Counted from the stretch's first letter, positions 47,249 through 55,616 are shown. The stretch is DNA of 64,000 nucleotides from Chelativorans salis (GCF_025336525.1 NZ_JAOCZP010000002.1:1-64000), one strand, 5' to 3'. Translations and numbers: made by a program. The notes: generated by a model from the letters alone, not told the origin.

Positions 47249-48619
47249 TTACATATTCCAGACCGGGTGGTGGTCGTCGATCACGAACGCATGGCGGTGG
47301 CGAAGGGGTGCGTGCCGGTGCGGGTGCGCGTGCGGCTCCGGTCCCTCCCATCCTTCGTGCTCGTGGTCGTGATGCTCGTCATGAACATGCATGTGGTCGT
47401 GGTGGAGCGCCGCGTGCGTGTGCTCACGCTCCGTCGGGTCGTGCGCGGGCCAGATTGTGAGCGCGACAAGGCCGGAGGCGAGCGCCCCGCACGCCATGGC
47501 TGCGAAGGAGAGTTCCATCCCCAGATGCGCGCCGAGATAACCCGCCAGCGGATAGGTCGCAAGCCAGCCGGCGTGGGAGAGCGAGAATTGCGTGGCGAAC
47601 AGCGCTGGCCGGTCCTCGCTATGGCTGGAGCGGGCGATCAGCAGTCCGCCGGGCGTCAGCACCAGTGCGGCGGAGGCGCCAAGGATGAGCCACAGGGCCA
47701 GAACGCCGGCGAAAGGCAGGCCGATGAGAATGGTCCAGGGCGCAAGGCCGAGAATGAGCGCGCCGGCGCCCATGGAGAGACGCGGCGGCGCCCGCTTCAA
47801 GAGCGCCCGCATCGAAATGGCTGCCAGCATCGAGCCGGCACCGTAGCAGGCGAGCATGGTGGTGTAGGTCTGCTGCGTACCGCCCAGGGTCTCGCGGGCG
47901 AAGACGACGGAATTGACGATCACCCACGCACCAGTGAAGGAGACGGCCATGCCCAGCGCGAACAGCGCGCGCAGGCGCGGCGTCCGAGCATAGATGCGAA
48001 AGCCGCGCGAAAGACGCTCGACGAAGGGCCGCGCGGACTTGGCCGTCCCGCGTTCCGGCAGCTTGGCGGACAGAACGAAAGCAGCCGAGGCGAGAAAACC
48101 GAGCGCCGTACCGACGAAGAGCAGCCGCGCGTCCATGATCCCCAGGAGCAGGCCGGCAACAAGCGGGCTTAGAAGCGTTTCCATGTCATAGGCCAGGCGT
48201 GACAGCGAGAGGGCGGAGGTATACCCCTCCTCGTCGGGCAGAACGTCGGGAATGACGCTCTGGAACGTTGGCGTGAAGGCGGCCGAGCAAAGCTGGAAGA
48301 TGAAGACGATCAGATAGATCTGCCACACGGCCGTGACGAAGGGCAAGAACGCCACAAAGGAAAACCGCAGCACGTCGAGGCCAACCAGAAGTGGCTTGAA
48401 TGGGGCGCGGGCGGCCAGCGCGCTGGCGATGGGGGCAAAGCCCACATAGGCTACCATCTTGATGGCCAGCACCGTGCCCATGACGATGCCGGCGTCCTCG
48501 CCCGTCAGCTCGTAGGCGACAAGCGCCAGCCCCACGGTCATCAGCCCCGTGCCGAGCAGCGACAGGACCTGCGCCGAATAGAGCCGACGAAACTGCTGAT
48601 TCTTCAGAACCGATAGCAT
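47249..48619 (-). CDS. MFS transporter with histidine-rich C-terminal tail
   Basis: A 456-residue MFS protein with twelve helices (first: LYSAQVLSLLGTGLMTVGLA; loop with PDVLPDEEGYTSALSLSRLA). After the last helix, about 64 residues form a hydrophilic tail with 20 histidines in clusters such as HHDHMHVHDEHHDHEHE. Such tails bind Ni, Co, Zn or Cu and occur in metal exporters, so the protein may move a metal or a metal-chelated compound. ATG at 48619 follows AAGAGGGGCAC. It lies 63 bases after the aminotransferase gene in module B. Confidence 0.9.
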   Translation of the reverse strand: MLSVLKNQQFRRLYSAQVLSLLGTGLMTVGLALVAYELTGEDAGIVMGTVLAIKMVAYVGFAPIASALAARAPFKPLLVGLDVLRFSFVAFLPFVTAVWQIYLIVFIFQLCSAAFTPTFQSVIPDVLPDEEGYTSALSLSRLAYDMETLLSPLVAGLLLGIMDARLLFVGTALGFLASAAFVLSAKLPERGTAKSARPFVERLSRGFRIYARTPRLRALFALGMAVSFTGAWVIVNSVVFARETLGGTQQTYTTMLACYGAGSMLAAISMRALLKRAPPRLSMGAGALILGLAPWTILIGLPFAGVLALWLILGASAALVLTPGGLLIARSSHSEDRPALFATQFSLSHAGWLATYPLAGYLGAHLGMELSFAAMACGALASGLVALTIWPAHDPTEREHTHAALHHDHMHVHDEHHDHEHEGWEGPEPHAHPHRHAPLRHRHAFVIDDHHPVWNM

Positions 48620-48682
48620 GTGCCCCTCTTGCCGCCGCGGCGGCATTGTTGTCATTCGCGCGCGGCACCCGCTTGCGCCGCC

Positions 48683-50155
48683 TCAACCCGCGAGCCTTCG
48701 CTCCTCCTTTGCGTCCGTGCTGTGTTTAAACCGTGCGGTGGCCGCATCAAAGCCGTAGTCGCCGACGTAACGCCCGGCATGGCGCGCAAGTTCGTCCACA
48801 GCGTATACGATCTTATCGGCCTTATCATCGCTGAGAAGATAGCTCAGGTTGAGTCGCACCCAGCCCGGCTTCTCGATCTCATGGCCGGCGCGTATCGCCG
48901 CCAGAAGGGCCGTAGAGCGCCCCTCGTCGATGCCGAGCAGGCGGTGCGCGTAGGGCCCTGCGCAAGCGCAGCCGCCGCGCGCCTGGATGCCGCAAAGATC
49001 GCTAAGCATGCGCGTGAAAAGCTGGTGATGCACATAGGTTCTGTTCTCGCCGCGCACGCGAAAGGAAAAGATCGGCAATGCCGGCGCCTCCCGCTTGCCG
49101 AGAAGCTCGAGATACGGATTGTCCCCCCACACGGCCAGGGTGCGCTCTCGCAGTTCGCGGTCGCGCCGGTTGATGAAATCCTGCCCCAGCGCCTCCTTGA
49201 CCATAAGCACGAGCGCAGCACGGATATCGCCCACCACATTCGGCGTGCCGGCTTCCTCGCGCGCCGAGACTGAGCTGGAATAGTCGTGCGTCCAAGGCGA
49301 GACAAAGGTCACGGAACCGCCGCCCGGCATACTGGGCCGAACAGAGCGCACGATGCCGTCGCGCAGGACGAGAACGCCTGACGCGCCGGGGCCGCCGGGA
49401 AATTTGTGCGGTGAGAAGACAATGGCGTCCTTGGCGCAATCCGTGCCAGCGCGCATGTCCATGGCGAGATAGGGCGCGCCGCCTGCGTAGTCCCAGATCG
49501 CCAGGGCGCCGTGGGCCTTCAGGACCCGCGTGACACGATCGGTATCCGTGAGGATGCCGGTGACGTTGGAGGCGGCGGAGAAGACACCGATCTTGAGCGG
49601 CGCATCGGCGTGCCGCTCCAGCGCGTGCGCCAGCATGTCGAGGTCCGGGCCGCCATCGGGCGTCTCGTCGATCTCAACCGTCTCGGCCCCGCTTTCGCGC
49701 CAGGGCAGGATGTTCGAGTGGTGCTCGTACGGGCCCATGAAAACGACCGGCCGACGCCCTGCTGCTGCCATTTCGGGCAATTGCAGGAGGCGGACGAGCT
49801 TGTTGACGCCGGTGGTGGCGCCGGAGCCGGCAAAGACGACGCTCGTCTCCTCGTCCGCGCCCACCGCGCGCTTGACCACCGAACGCGCCTCCTCACGCAG
49901 CCGCGTGCAGAAGGACCCGCAGAAGGAGGCTTCGGTGTGGCTATTGGCGTAGTAGGGCAGCACGCGGTCGCGCACGAAATCCTCGACCTGGGCGAGCGCC
50001 CGGCCGGACGCGACGTAATCGGCGTAGATCAGGGGCTTAGTCCCATAGGGACCGCCGATCGAGGCGCTCTCGCCGATCAGCCCCCCGTGCAGGCGCGCCG
50101 GCAGGTCGTCGCCTTTCAGGCTTTCGGAAAATTCCGTTAGGACGCTTGCGCGCAT
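48683..50155 (-). CDS. Class V aminotransferase/cysteine desulfurase-like PLP enzyme
   Basis: A 490-residue fold-type I PLP enzyme. PLP lysine in IVFSPHKFPGGPGASGVLVL; other marks are VFAGSGATTGVNKLVRLLQL, MGPYEHHSNILPWRESG, WDYAGGAPYLAMDM and the C-terminal CGIQARGGCACAGPYAHRLL. The cysteine in GGCACAG is where cysteine desulfurases carry the catalytic residue, but many non-desulfurase members (lyases, epimerases) share it. Substrate unknown. ATG at 50155 follows GAGGACCAG. It is the first gene of module B and diverges from the second Lrp/AsnC gene. Confidence 0.88.
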   Translation of the reverse strand: MRASVLTEFSESLKGDDLPARLHGGLIGESASIGGPYGTKPLIYADYVASGRALAQVEDFVRDRVLPYYANSHTEASFCGSFCTRLREEARSVVKRAVGADEETSVVFAGSGATTGVNKLVRLLQLPEMAAAGRRPVVFMGPYEHHSNILPWRESGAETVEIDETPDGGPDLDMLAHALERHADAPLKIGVFSAASNVTGILTDTDRVTRVLKAHGALAIWDYAGGAPYLAMDMRAGTDCAKDAIVFSPHKFPGGPGASGVLVLRDGIVRSVRPSMPGGGSVTFVSPWTHDYSSSVSAREEAGTPNVVGDIRAALVLMVKEALGQDFINRRDRELRERTLAVWGDNPYLELLGKREAPALPIFSFRVRGENRTYVHHQLFTRMLSDLCGIQARGGCACAGPYAHRLLGIDEGRSTALLAAIRAGHEIEKPGWVRLNLSYLLSDDKADKIVYAVDELARHAGRYVGDYGFDAATARFKHSTDAKEERRLAG

Positions 50156-50199
50156 TCTGGTCCTCGCGAATGATCGTGCACTCGGCTCGACTAAAAGCT

Positions 50200-50217
50200 T
50201 CGCACAATCCGGTGCGA
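50200..50217. promoter_or_regulatory. Candidate Lrp/AsnC operator in divergent promoter B
   Basis: TCGCAC (50200-50205), six bases, GTGCGA (50212-50217): perfect 6-base arms. Its reverse complement, ATCGCACCGGATTGTGCG, resembles ATCGCACCGATAATGCG in divergent promoter A (43935-43951). It lies 38-56 bases upstream of the aminotransferase start. Confidence 0.55.
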
Positions 50218-50219
50218 TG

Positions 50220-50245
50220 ATTTTCACAAAAAGCGTTGTGAAAAT
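50220..50245. promoter_or_regulatory. Perfect 10-bp inverted repeat before the second Lrp gene
   Basis: ATTTTCACAA (50220-50229), AAAGCG, TTGTGAAAAT (50236-50245). All ten pairs match. It lies directly beside the GC-rich operator at 50200-50217, making two different dyads in tandem. Probably a protein-binding site; the binder is unknown. Confidence 0.6.
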
Positions 50246-50254
50246 GCCATGTTC

Positions 50255-50270
50255 TCGTTCATATGAACGA
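50255..50270. promoter_or_regulatory. 16-bp perfect palindrome abutting the start codon
   Basis: TCGTTCATATGAACGA is fully self-complementary and ends immediately before the ATG at 50271. It occupies the place where a ribosome site should be, and no Shine-Dalgarno sequence is visible, so binding here would block translation or transcription of the regulator itself. Confidence 0.55.
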
Positions 50271-50735
50271 ATGGAACGGGAAAAAATAGATCAATTTGAT
50301 GTGCGCATCCTGCGCGAGCTTCAAAAGGATGCCTCGTTGTCCCAGCGCGAACTGGCCGACAAGGTGGGCCTGTCCCAGAACGCCTGCTGGCGCCGGCTTC
50401 GGGCGCTGGAGGATCGCGGCATTATCCGCGGCCGCACGCTCCGGCTCGACCGTGCAAAGCTGGGCCTCGGCCTGGTGGTGTTCGTGATGGTGAAGACGCG
50501 CCACCATTCCGCCGCCTGGCTGCAGACGTTCCGCCAGCACGTCTCGGGTATTCCCGAGGTGGTGGATTTCTTCCGCATCGGCGGCGACTACGATTACATG
50601 CTGCGCATCGTCACCACCGACATGGCGAGCTTCGATTCCGTCTATCAGCGCCTCATCCAGAAGGTGGAGCTGGAATCCGTGACATCCTATTTCGCCATGG
50701 AGGCGATCGAGGAGCGCCGGCCGCTGCCGATCTGA
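50271..50735 (+). CDS. Lrp/AsnC-family transcriptional regulator (module B)
   Basis: A 154-residue regulator. Helix-turn-helix: FDVRILRELQKDASLSQREL, ADKVGLSQNACWRRLRALED. RAM domain: LGLVVFVMVKTRHHSAAWLQ and FFRIGGDYDYMLRIVTTDMA. It is clearly different from the module A regulator (about family-level similarity only). The upstream frame is open to 50217, but homologues begin around EREKIDQFD, and ATG at 50271 fits. It diverges from module B and should respond to an amino acid or amine handled there. Confidence 0.93.
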   Translation: MEREKIDQFDVRILRELQKDASLSQRELADKVGLSQNACWRRLRALEDRGIIRGRTLRLDRAKLGLGLVVFVMVKTRHHSAAWLQTFRQHVSGIPEVVDFFRIGGDYDYMLRIVTTDMASFDSVYQRLIQKVELESVTSYFAMEAIEERRPLPI

Positions 50736-50825
50736 GATCCGGCGCGCGCGGCCGCCGCTGCGCACTCCCGGTACTTCAGCCCCGAGCGTTTTGGCAATCT
50801 GTACGGCATAGGTGCCGGTTCCGCT

Positions 50826-52325
50826 CTAGAGCCGGAAAAGGTTATGCTCCACGTCCGCCGCCTCGAACAGATAATCGCGGGAGGCTTCCAACTCGCGCCG
50901 CAGTTTCCCCGCGTCCACATCCAGAGGTTCGCCCCTCCACTTGCGGATCCTGCCGGCCACCATGACGGTATCGACGTTGCTGCGCTCCATCAGCGTGACC
51001 ACCGCGCCAGGCACGTGGTTGAGAGGTGCAACATTGAGAGCGGTCGCATCCAGCAGAATGATGTCGGCCTCCTTGCCGGGCGTAAGCGATCCCGTCCTGG
51101 CGTCGAGCTTCAGGCCCTTTGCCCCTTCGACCGTCGCGAAGCGGATCACGTCGCGTGAGGTCAGGAGCGGCGGCAGGTCCGTTTCGCCGCCCAGCGCCAT
51201 CTCGTTCACGAAAGCGCGCTGCAGCGTCAGCGCACAGCGCATCTGTGTGAACGGATCGGCGGTCATGGTGCATTCCACGTCGCTGGAAAGCGACGGCTGC
51301 ATGCCGAGGTCGAGCGCCTTTTGGATCGGCGGCATGCCGTGGCGCATCGTCATCTCGATGGGAACGGCGAGTGAGACATGCGAGCCCGCCTCGGCCGCCA
51401 CCTGCCAGGCGAAATCGCTCATGCCGGTCATGTGGATAAAGATGTTGTCCGGGCCGAACTGGCCGGCCTTGGCAAGCTCGTCGAAAGTGGACGCCATGCC
51501 GAAGGTGCCCACCACGTGAAGCGCCACCGGCACGGCGATCTCCCGGCCGATCTGCCATGCCGTCTCGTAGCCCGGCAGGTAGATCTCGCCGCCCATCACC
51601 ATCGTCAGCAACTGGTCGTCCGAAGCGAAATGATGCGTCTTGATGCGCTGGGCATCGAGCGGATACTTCGACTTCTCTCCCCACCCTTCGAAGTAGCCGA
51701 GAACGGCGCGCCGTCCGGCATCCTTCAGCGCGGCGACCGCGGCGTCCGTATGCTCGGGCGAGTGATGGATCTGCGACACGTCCATCACCGTCGTTACGCC
51801 GGCGTCGAGCTGGGCGATCGAGCCGAAGAGCTCGTTGATGTAGACATCCTCGGGTCGGTAGACCATCGAGAACTTTTGCAGGATGTGCTCATAGTAATTG
51901 ACGAGGCTATGCGGTGCGCCGTCATTGATGAGAATGCCGTCGGCGAGAAAGCCGCGCAGGGCGGTCTCGAACTGATGATGATGGGTGTCGATGAAGCCCG
52001 GCATGACGATCATGCCCTTGGCGTCGATGACGGCGGCGTCTGAGGCTGTTAGATCGGGCCCTACCGCCACAATCCTGCTGCCTTCGATGAGCACGTCGGT
52101 CTCCACGAAGTCGCCGACCGCCGGATCCATGCTGAGCACAGCGCCGCCCCGGATCAGAACTCTGCGGCCCGGCATGCCGCTTTCGGAGGGGACCGGCACG
52201 GGGTTTCTGCCCGTCCGGGGCTGCTCCTGCGGCGCCGATCCGCCTGCCGCTGAAAGGGGACCTGCAGCCGCCAGATGCGGAAATATGTTGCTATGCGAAT
52301 GCTCGTGACCGCAGATCGCGCACAT
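50826..52325 (-). CDS. Amidohydrolase (chlorohydrolase/deaminase-like) with cysteine-histidine N terminus
   Basis: A 499-residue protein. Metal-dependent amidohydrolase core: GFIDTHHHQFETALRGF (HxH metal ligands), VTTVMDVSQIHHSPEHTD, PVALHVVGTFG, HMTGMSDFAWQVA and the typical end of the barrel LSSDVECTMTADPF, then GKEADIILLDA. It belongs to the atrazine-chlorohydrolase/8-oxoguanine-deaminase-like subtype, which removes amino or halogen groups from ring compounds. An unusual N-terminal extension of about 50 residues starts MCAICGHEHSHSN and may bind metal or be a targeting tag. GGAGGAG precedes the ATG. It diverges from the hydroxyquinol-type operon. Confidence 0.88.
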   Translation of the reverse strand: MCAICGHEHSHSNIFPHLAAAGPLSAAGGSAPQEQPRTGRNPVPVPSESGMPGRRVLIRGGAVLSMDPAVGDFVETDVLIEGSRIVAVGPDLTASDAAVIDAKGMIVMPGFIDTHHHQFETALRGFLADGILINDGAPHSLVNYYEHILQKFSMVYRPEDVYINELFGSIAQLDAGVTTVMDVSQIHHSPEHTDAAVAALKDAGRRAVLGYFEGWGEKSKYPLDAQRIKTHHFASDDQLLTMVMGGEIYLPGYETAWQIGREIAVPVALHVVGTFGMASTFDELAKAGQFGPDNIFIHMTGMSDFAWQVAAEAGSHVSLAVPIEMTMRHGMPPIQKALDLGMQPSLSSDVECTMTADPFTQMRCALTLQRAFVNEMALGGETDLPPLLTSRDVIRFATVEGAKGLKLDARTGSLTPGKEADIILLDATALNVAPLNHVPGAVVTLMERSNVDTVMVAGRIRKWRGEPLDVDAGKLRRELEASRDYLFEAADVEHNLFRL

Positions 52326-52410
52326 GTGAGTCTCCTCCCTGTTCTGCCAGCACGCCAGCCCACACGGGGCTTTCCCATTCCCTTGCTGGGAGCATATACC
52401 AGAACCAATC

Positions 52411-52428
52411 GTGCATCTATACTGAACA
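52411..52428. promoter_or_regulatory. Candidate operator shared with the bicupin/XRE promoter
   Basis: GTGCATCTATACTGAACA matches the reverse complement of 62198-62215 at 15 of 18 positions. It lies 86-103 bases upstream of the amidohydrolase start, in the divergent region with the maleylacetate reductase operon. Confidence 0.5.
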
Positions 52429-52700
52429 ATACGTCGCTAGTTGAAGCACAAGAAGGCGCGCTCCCGTAAGGGAAGCTGCGCCATAATGGCGTCGCTGTGA
52501 AGCTTGCTTGTTAATGCAAATGAAACGTGTATATCTCAGCTGAACGTGTGTAGCTGAGGTTTGAGCGGCAGCAATGACGGGCCGAGCCACGTGCGCATAT
52601 CCTGGTATGTTGCCGGTGGGTGCGGTGTGCGAGGCAATGGGAGGCCGGCGTGGGTTCCCGGCTGCCTTTAAACTTGATGCCGGTGATTGGAGGTGCCTTC

Positions 52701-53780
52701 ATGCGTGAGAGGATGGATGCCTTCGCTTATACCGCACTTCCCGGCCGCGTCGTCTTCGGTACAGGCACCTTGGCGCAGCTTTCCGAGGAGATGGAGCGGC
52801 TGGAGTGCCGTCGTGCTTTCGTCCTTTCCACGCCGCAACAAGCCGACAAGGCGCGCGAGCTCCTCTCAGATCTGGGCGAGCATGGCGCAGGGCTTTTCGA
52901 CGGCGCTACGATGCATACCCCGGTCGAGGTGACGGAGCGTGCCCTTGCAATAGCGCGGGAACTCGAAGCCGACTGCACGGTCGCCTTCGGCGGCGGCTCC
53001 ACCATTGGGCTGGGAAAGGCGATCGCACTCAGAGCTGACCTGCCGCAGATCTGCATCCCAACCACCTATGCCGGCTCGGAAATGACGCCGATCATTGGCC
53101 AGACCGAGAACGGTGTGAAGACGACGCAGCGCACCGAGAAGGTGCTGCCGGAGGTCACCATCTACGATGTCGATCTGACGCTCACGCTACCTGCATTGCT
53201 GTCGGCGACCTCAGGCTTGAACGCGATGGCGCATGCGGTGGAAGCACTCTACGCCAAAGACCGCAATCCGGTGATCGCGCTTCTCGCGGAAGAGGCGGTC
53301 AGCGCGCTCGCCTCAGCCCTGCCGAAGGTCGTAGCCGATGGCGTGGACAGGCGCGCGCGCACGGACGCGCTCTACGGCGCCTGGCTGTGCGGCATGTGCC
53401 TCGGTTCGGTGGGGATGGCGCTGCATCATAAGCTCTGCCATGTGCTGGGCGGCGCGTTCGACCTGCCGCATGCCGAAACCCACGCCATCGTGCTGCCGCA
53501 TGCGCTCGCCTACAATGCGGCGGCGGCGCAGAGCGCGGCCGCGGCCCTGTCGCGGGCGCTCGGTACGCAAGATCCGGCGCAGGCCCTCTTCGATCTGGCA
53601 GGGAAGCTCGGCGCCCCGCGGGCGCTCAGGCAGATCGGAATGCCGGAGGATGGCATTGCCCCTGCCGCAGAGCTGGCGCTGGAGAATCCCTACTGGAATC
53701 CGCGCCCGATCGGGCGGGACGCCATAGAAACGCTGATCGCAAGAGCCTGGGCGGGCGAGCCGCCGTCCGCCTTGCGCTAG
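52701..53780 (+). CDS. Maleylacetate reductase
   Basis: A 359-residue iron-alcohol-dehydrogenase-fold enzyme of the maleylacetate reductase group: FAYTALPGRVVFGTGTLAQL, VAFGGGSTIGLGKAIALRAD, CIPTTYAGSEMTPIIGQTEN, LSATSGLNAMAHAVEALYAK and HHKLCHVLGGAFDLPHAETH. It reduces maleylacetate to 3-oxoadipate with NAD(P)H, the step after ring cleavage of hydroxyquinol. ATG at 52701 follows GGAGGTGCCTTC. It is the first gene of a four-gene unit ending with the YciI-like gene. Confidence 0.92.
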   Translation: MRERMDAFAYTALPGRVVFGTGTLAQLSEEMERLECRRAFVLSTPQQADKARELLSDLGEHGAGLFDGATMHTPVEVTERALAIARELEADCTVAFGGGSTIGLGKAIALRADLPQICIPTTYAGSEMTPIIGQTENGVKTTQRTEKVLPEVTIYDVDLTLTLPALLSATSGLNAMAHAVEALYAKDRNPVIALLAEEAVSALASALPKVVADGVDRRARTDALYGAWLCGMCLGSVGMALHHKLCHVLGGAFDLPHAETHAIVLPHALAYNAAAAQSAAAALSRALGTQDPAQALFDLAGKLGAPRALRQIGMPEDGIAPAAELALENPYWNPRPIGRDAIETLIARAWAGEPPSALR

Positions 53781-53824
53781 TGTGGAGGGCGGCAAAGGAA
53801 GAACGCGCGAGCGAGGAGGAGGGA

Positions 53825-54745
53825 ATGACGGAAAAGCCAGCAATCGGCTGGATCGGTCTGGGAAAGCTCGGCCTGCCCATCGCCGGGAGAATTGCCGAAG
53901 CCGGCTATTCCGTGACCGGCTATGACCCGGCATCGGACCGCCTGGCGCTTGCCGCCGGGCGCGGCATCGAGGGGACGGCTGCGATGGAAAGTGCCGCCCG
54001 GGCGGACGTGGTCTTCTCCTGCCTGCCCGACGACCGGGCGCTGCGCGCCGCCACGCTCGGCGAGCAGGGGCTGCTGGCGCTCATGCGCAAGGGCGCGGTC
54101 TTCGTCGAGATCAGCACCGTCAGCCCGGAGGCTTCCGCCGAGGTCGCGAAAGCCGCCGAGGCGGCCGGTGTCCACTATCTGCGCGTGCCGATCTCTGGCA
54201 ACGCTTCCATAGCGCATACAGGCAATCTCTCCTGCTTCGCCTCGGGGCCGAAAGAGGTCTTCGAAGAGATCCTGCCGATGCTCGCCACCTTCACGCGCGC
54301 ACAGGTCCATCTCGGCCCGGGCGAGGAGGCGCGCTACGCCAAGCTGGCGATCAATCTCATGATGGCGGCGACCGCCGTGATGCTGGGCGAGAGCTTGGCG
54401 CTCGCACGCCGGGGCAAACTCGACTGGCAGGACATGCTCGACGTGCTCGCCGACAGTGCCGCCGCCTCGCCCATGGTCAAGTACAAGGTCGGCCCGCTCG
54501 CAGAGCGCGACTTCACCTCCACCTTTTCGTGCAAGCAGATGATCAAGGATCTCGACCTGATCATCGGGGCGGGCCGGGCCGGCAGCGTGCCCATGCCGCT
54601 CACCGCGCTGGTGCGCGAGACCTATGCCGCCATCGTCGCCCGCGGTGAAGGCGCGCTCGACTTCATCGCCCCCGTCAAACACACCGAGTGGCTCGCCGGG
54701 CTCGGCGAGCCCGAACGCAGGACATCGAGGGATGCTGATGGGTAA
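53825..54745 (+). CDS. 3-Hydroxyisobutyrate-dehydrogenase-family oxidoreductase
   Basis: A 306-residue beta-hydroxyacid dehydrogenase: Rossmann start GWIGLGKLGLPIAGRIAEAG, VFSCLPDDRALRAATL, substrate loop RVPISGNASIAHTGNLS and the catalytic lysine in EEARYAKLAINLMMAA. The substrate loop (PISGNASIAHTG) departs from the usual DAPVSGGxxGAxxG pattern, so the substrate is probably not 3-hydroxyisobutyrate. It lies within an aromatic ring-cleavage operon, 44 bases after maleylacetate reductase and overlapping the dioxygenase gene by eight bases. GAGGAGGGA precedes the ATG. Confidence 0.88.
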   Translation: MTEKPAIGWIGLGKLGLPIAGRIAEAGYSVTGYDPASDRLALAAGRGIEGTAAMESAARADVVFSCLPDDRALRAATLGEQGLLALMRKGAVFVEISTVSPEASAEVAKAAEAAGVHYLRVPISGNASIAHTGNLSCFASGPKEVFEEILPMLATFTRAQVHLGPGEEARYAKLAINLMMAATAVMLGESLALARRGKLDWQDMLDVLADSAAASPMVKYKVGPLAERDFTSTFSCKQMIKDLDLIIGAGRAGSVPMPLTALVRETYAAIVARGEGALDFIAPVKHTEWLAGLGEPERRTSRDADG

Positions 54746-55616
54746 CTTCAACGAATTCACAATCACCGATGCAGTGGTGGAGCGCGTGCACGAGGCCGAA
54801 GACCCGCGCATCCGCGAAATCAGCGAGGCGGTGGTCCGGCATCTGCATGCGCTTGTGCGGGAGGTTCGCCCCTCCCAGGAGGAATGGAAATTTGTCATCG
54901 ACTTCCTCACCCGCACGGGCCAGATATCCGACGACAAGCGGCAGGAGTTCATCCTGCTTTCCGACACGCTGGGCATTTCCATGCTCATCGACGCCATCAA
55001 CCATCCCGCGGGCGGCGGCGCGACGGAAACGACAGTGCTCGGCCCCTTCTATGTGGAGTCCCCGCCGGAGAAGACGCTGGGCGAAGACATTTCCGCCGGC
55101 ATGGAGGGCCAGCCGCTCTACGTCTCGGGAAGTGTGAGCGGCGGCGACGGAAAGCCCCTTGCCGGAGCGATCGTCGATGTCTGGCATTCTGACGATGACG
55201 GCCACTACGACGTTCAGCAGCTCGACGCCATCGGCGGGCTTGCCATGCGCGCCCGCTTCCGCGCCGACGAGGCTGGCCGCTTCCACTTCTGGACAATCAA
55301 GCCCGCCGCCTATCCCATCCCGCATGACGGGCCGGTGGGTGACATGCTGAAGGCGCAGGGCCGTCACCCATGGCGTCCCGCCCATGTCCACTTCATGATC
55401 GACGCGCCCGAACACGAGCGGCTGGTGACCCACGTCTTCGTCGCGGGCGATCCCTATCTCGACTCCGATGCCGTGTTCGGCGTGAAGGATTCGCTGATCC
55501 GCGAGTTTCCGGAGCACCTGGCGGGCACAGCGCCCGACGGCCGGCGGATGGATCAGCCCTATTCCCACCTGCACTACGATTTCCAGCTCGAATCGAAGCC
55601 CGCCGCCAAGGGCTGA
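54738..55616 (+). CDS. Intradiol ring-cleavage dioxygenase (hydroxyquinol 1,2-dioxygenase-type)
   Basis: A 292-residue intradiol dioxygenase. The N-terminal helical dimerisation domain (residues 1-100) is followed by GPFYVESPP, VDVWHSDDDGHYDVQ, IKPAAYPIPHDGPVG and WRPAHVHFMI. The Fe(III) ligands, two tyrosines (GHYD, AYPIP) and two histidines (AHVHF), are all present. Neighbouring maleylacetate reductase indicates hydroxyquinol rather than catechol as substrate, since its cleavage gives maleylacetate. The ATG at 54738 is eight bases after GAGG; MLMG at 54732 is possible. Confidence 0.93.
   Translation: MGNFNEFTITDAVVERVHEAEDPRIREISEAVVRHLHALVREVRPSQEEWKFVIDFLTRTGQISDDKRQEFILLSDTLGISMLIDAINHPAGGGATETTVLGPFYVESPPEKTLGEDISAGMEGQPLYVSGSVSGGDGKPLAGAIVDVWHSDDDGHYDVQQLDAIGGLAMRARFRADEAGRFHFWTIKPAAYPIPHDGPVGDMLKAQGRHPWRPAHVHFMIDAPEHERLVTHVFVAGDPYLDSDAVFGVKDSLIREFPEHLAGTAPDGRRMDQPYSHLHYDFQLESKPAAKG

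Noticed and set aside
45479-48172. An open frame of 897 codons on the + strand
   Set aside because: It runs antiparallel to the monooxygenase, CMD and MFS genes, whose - strand products carry clear motifs. Its translation is arginine-rich with no recognisable domain; long antisense frames are expected in GC-rich DNA.
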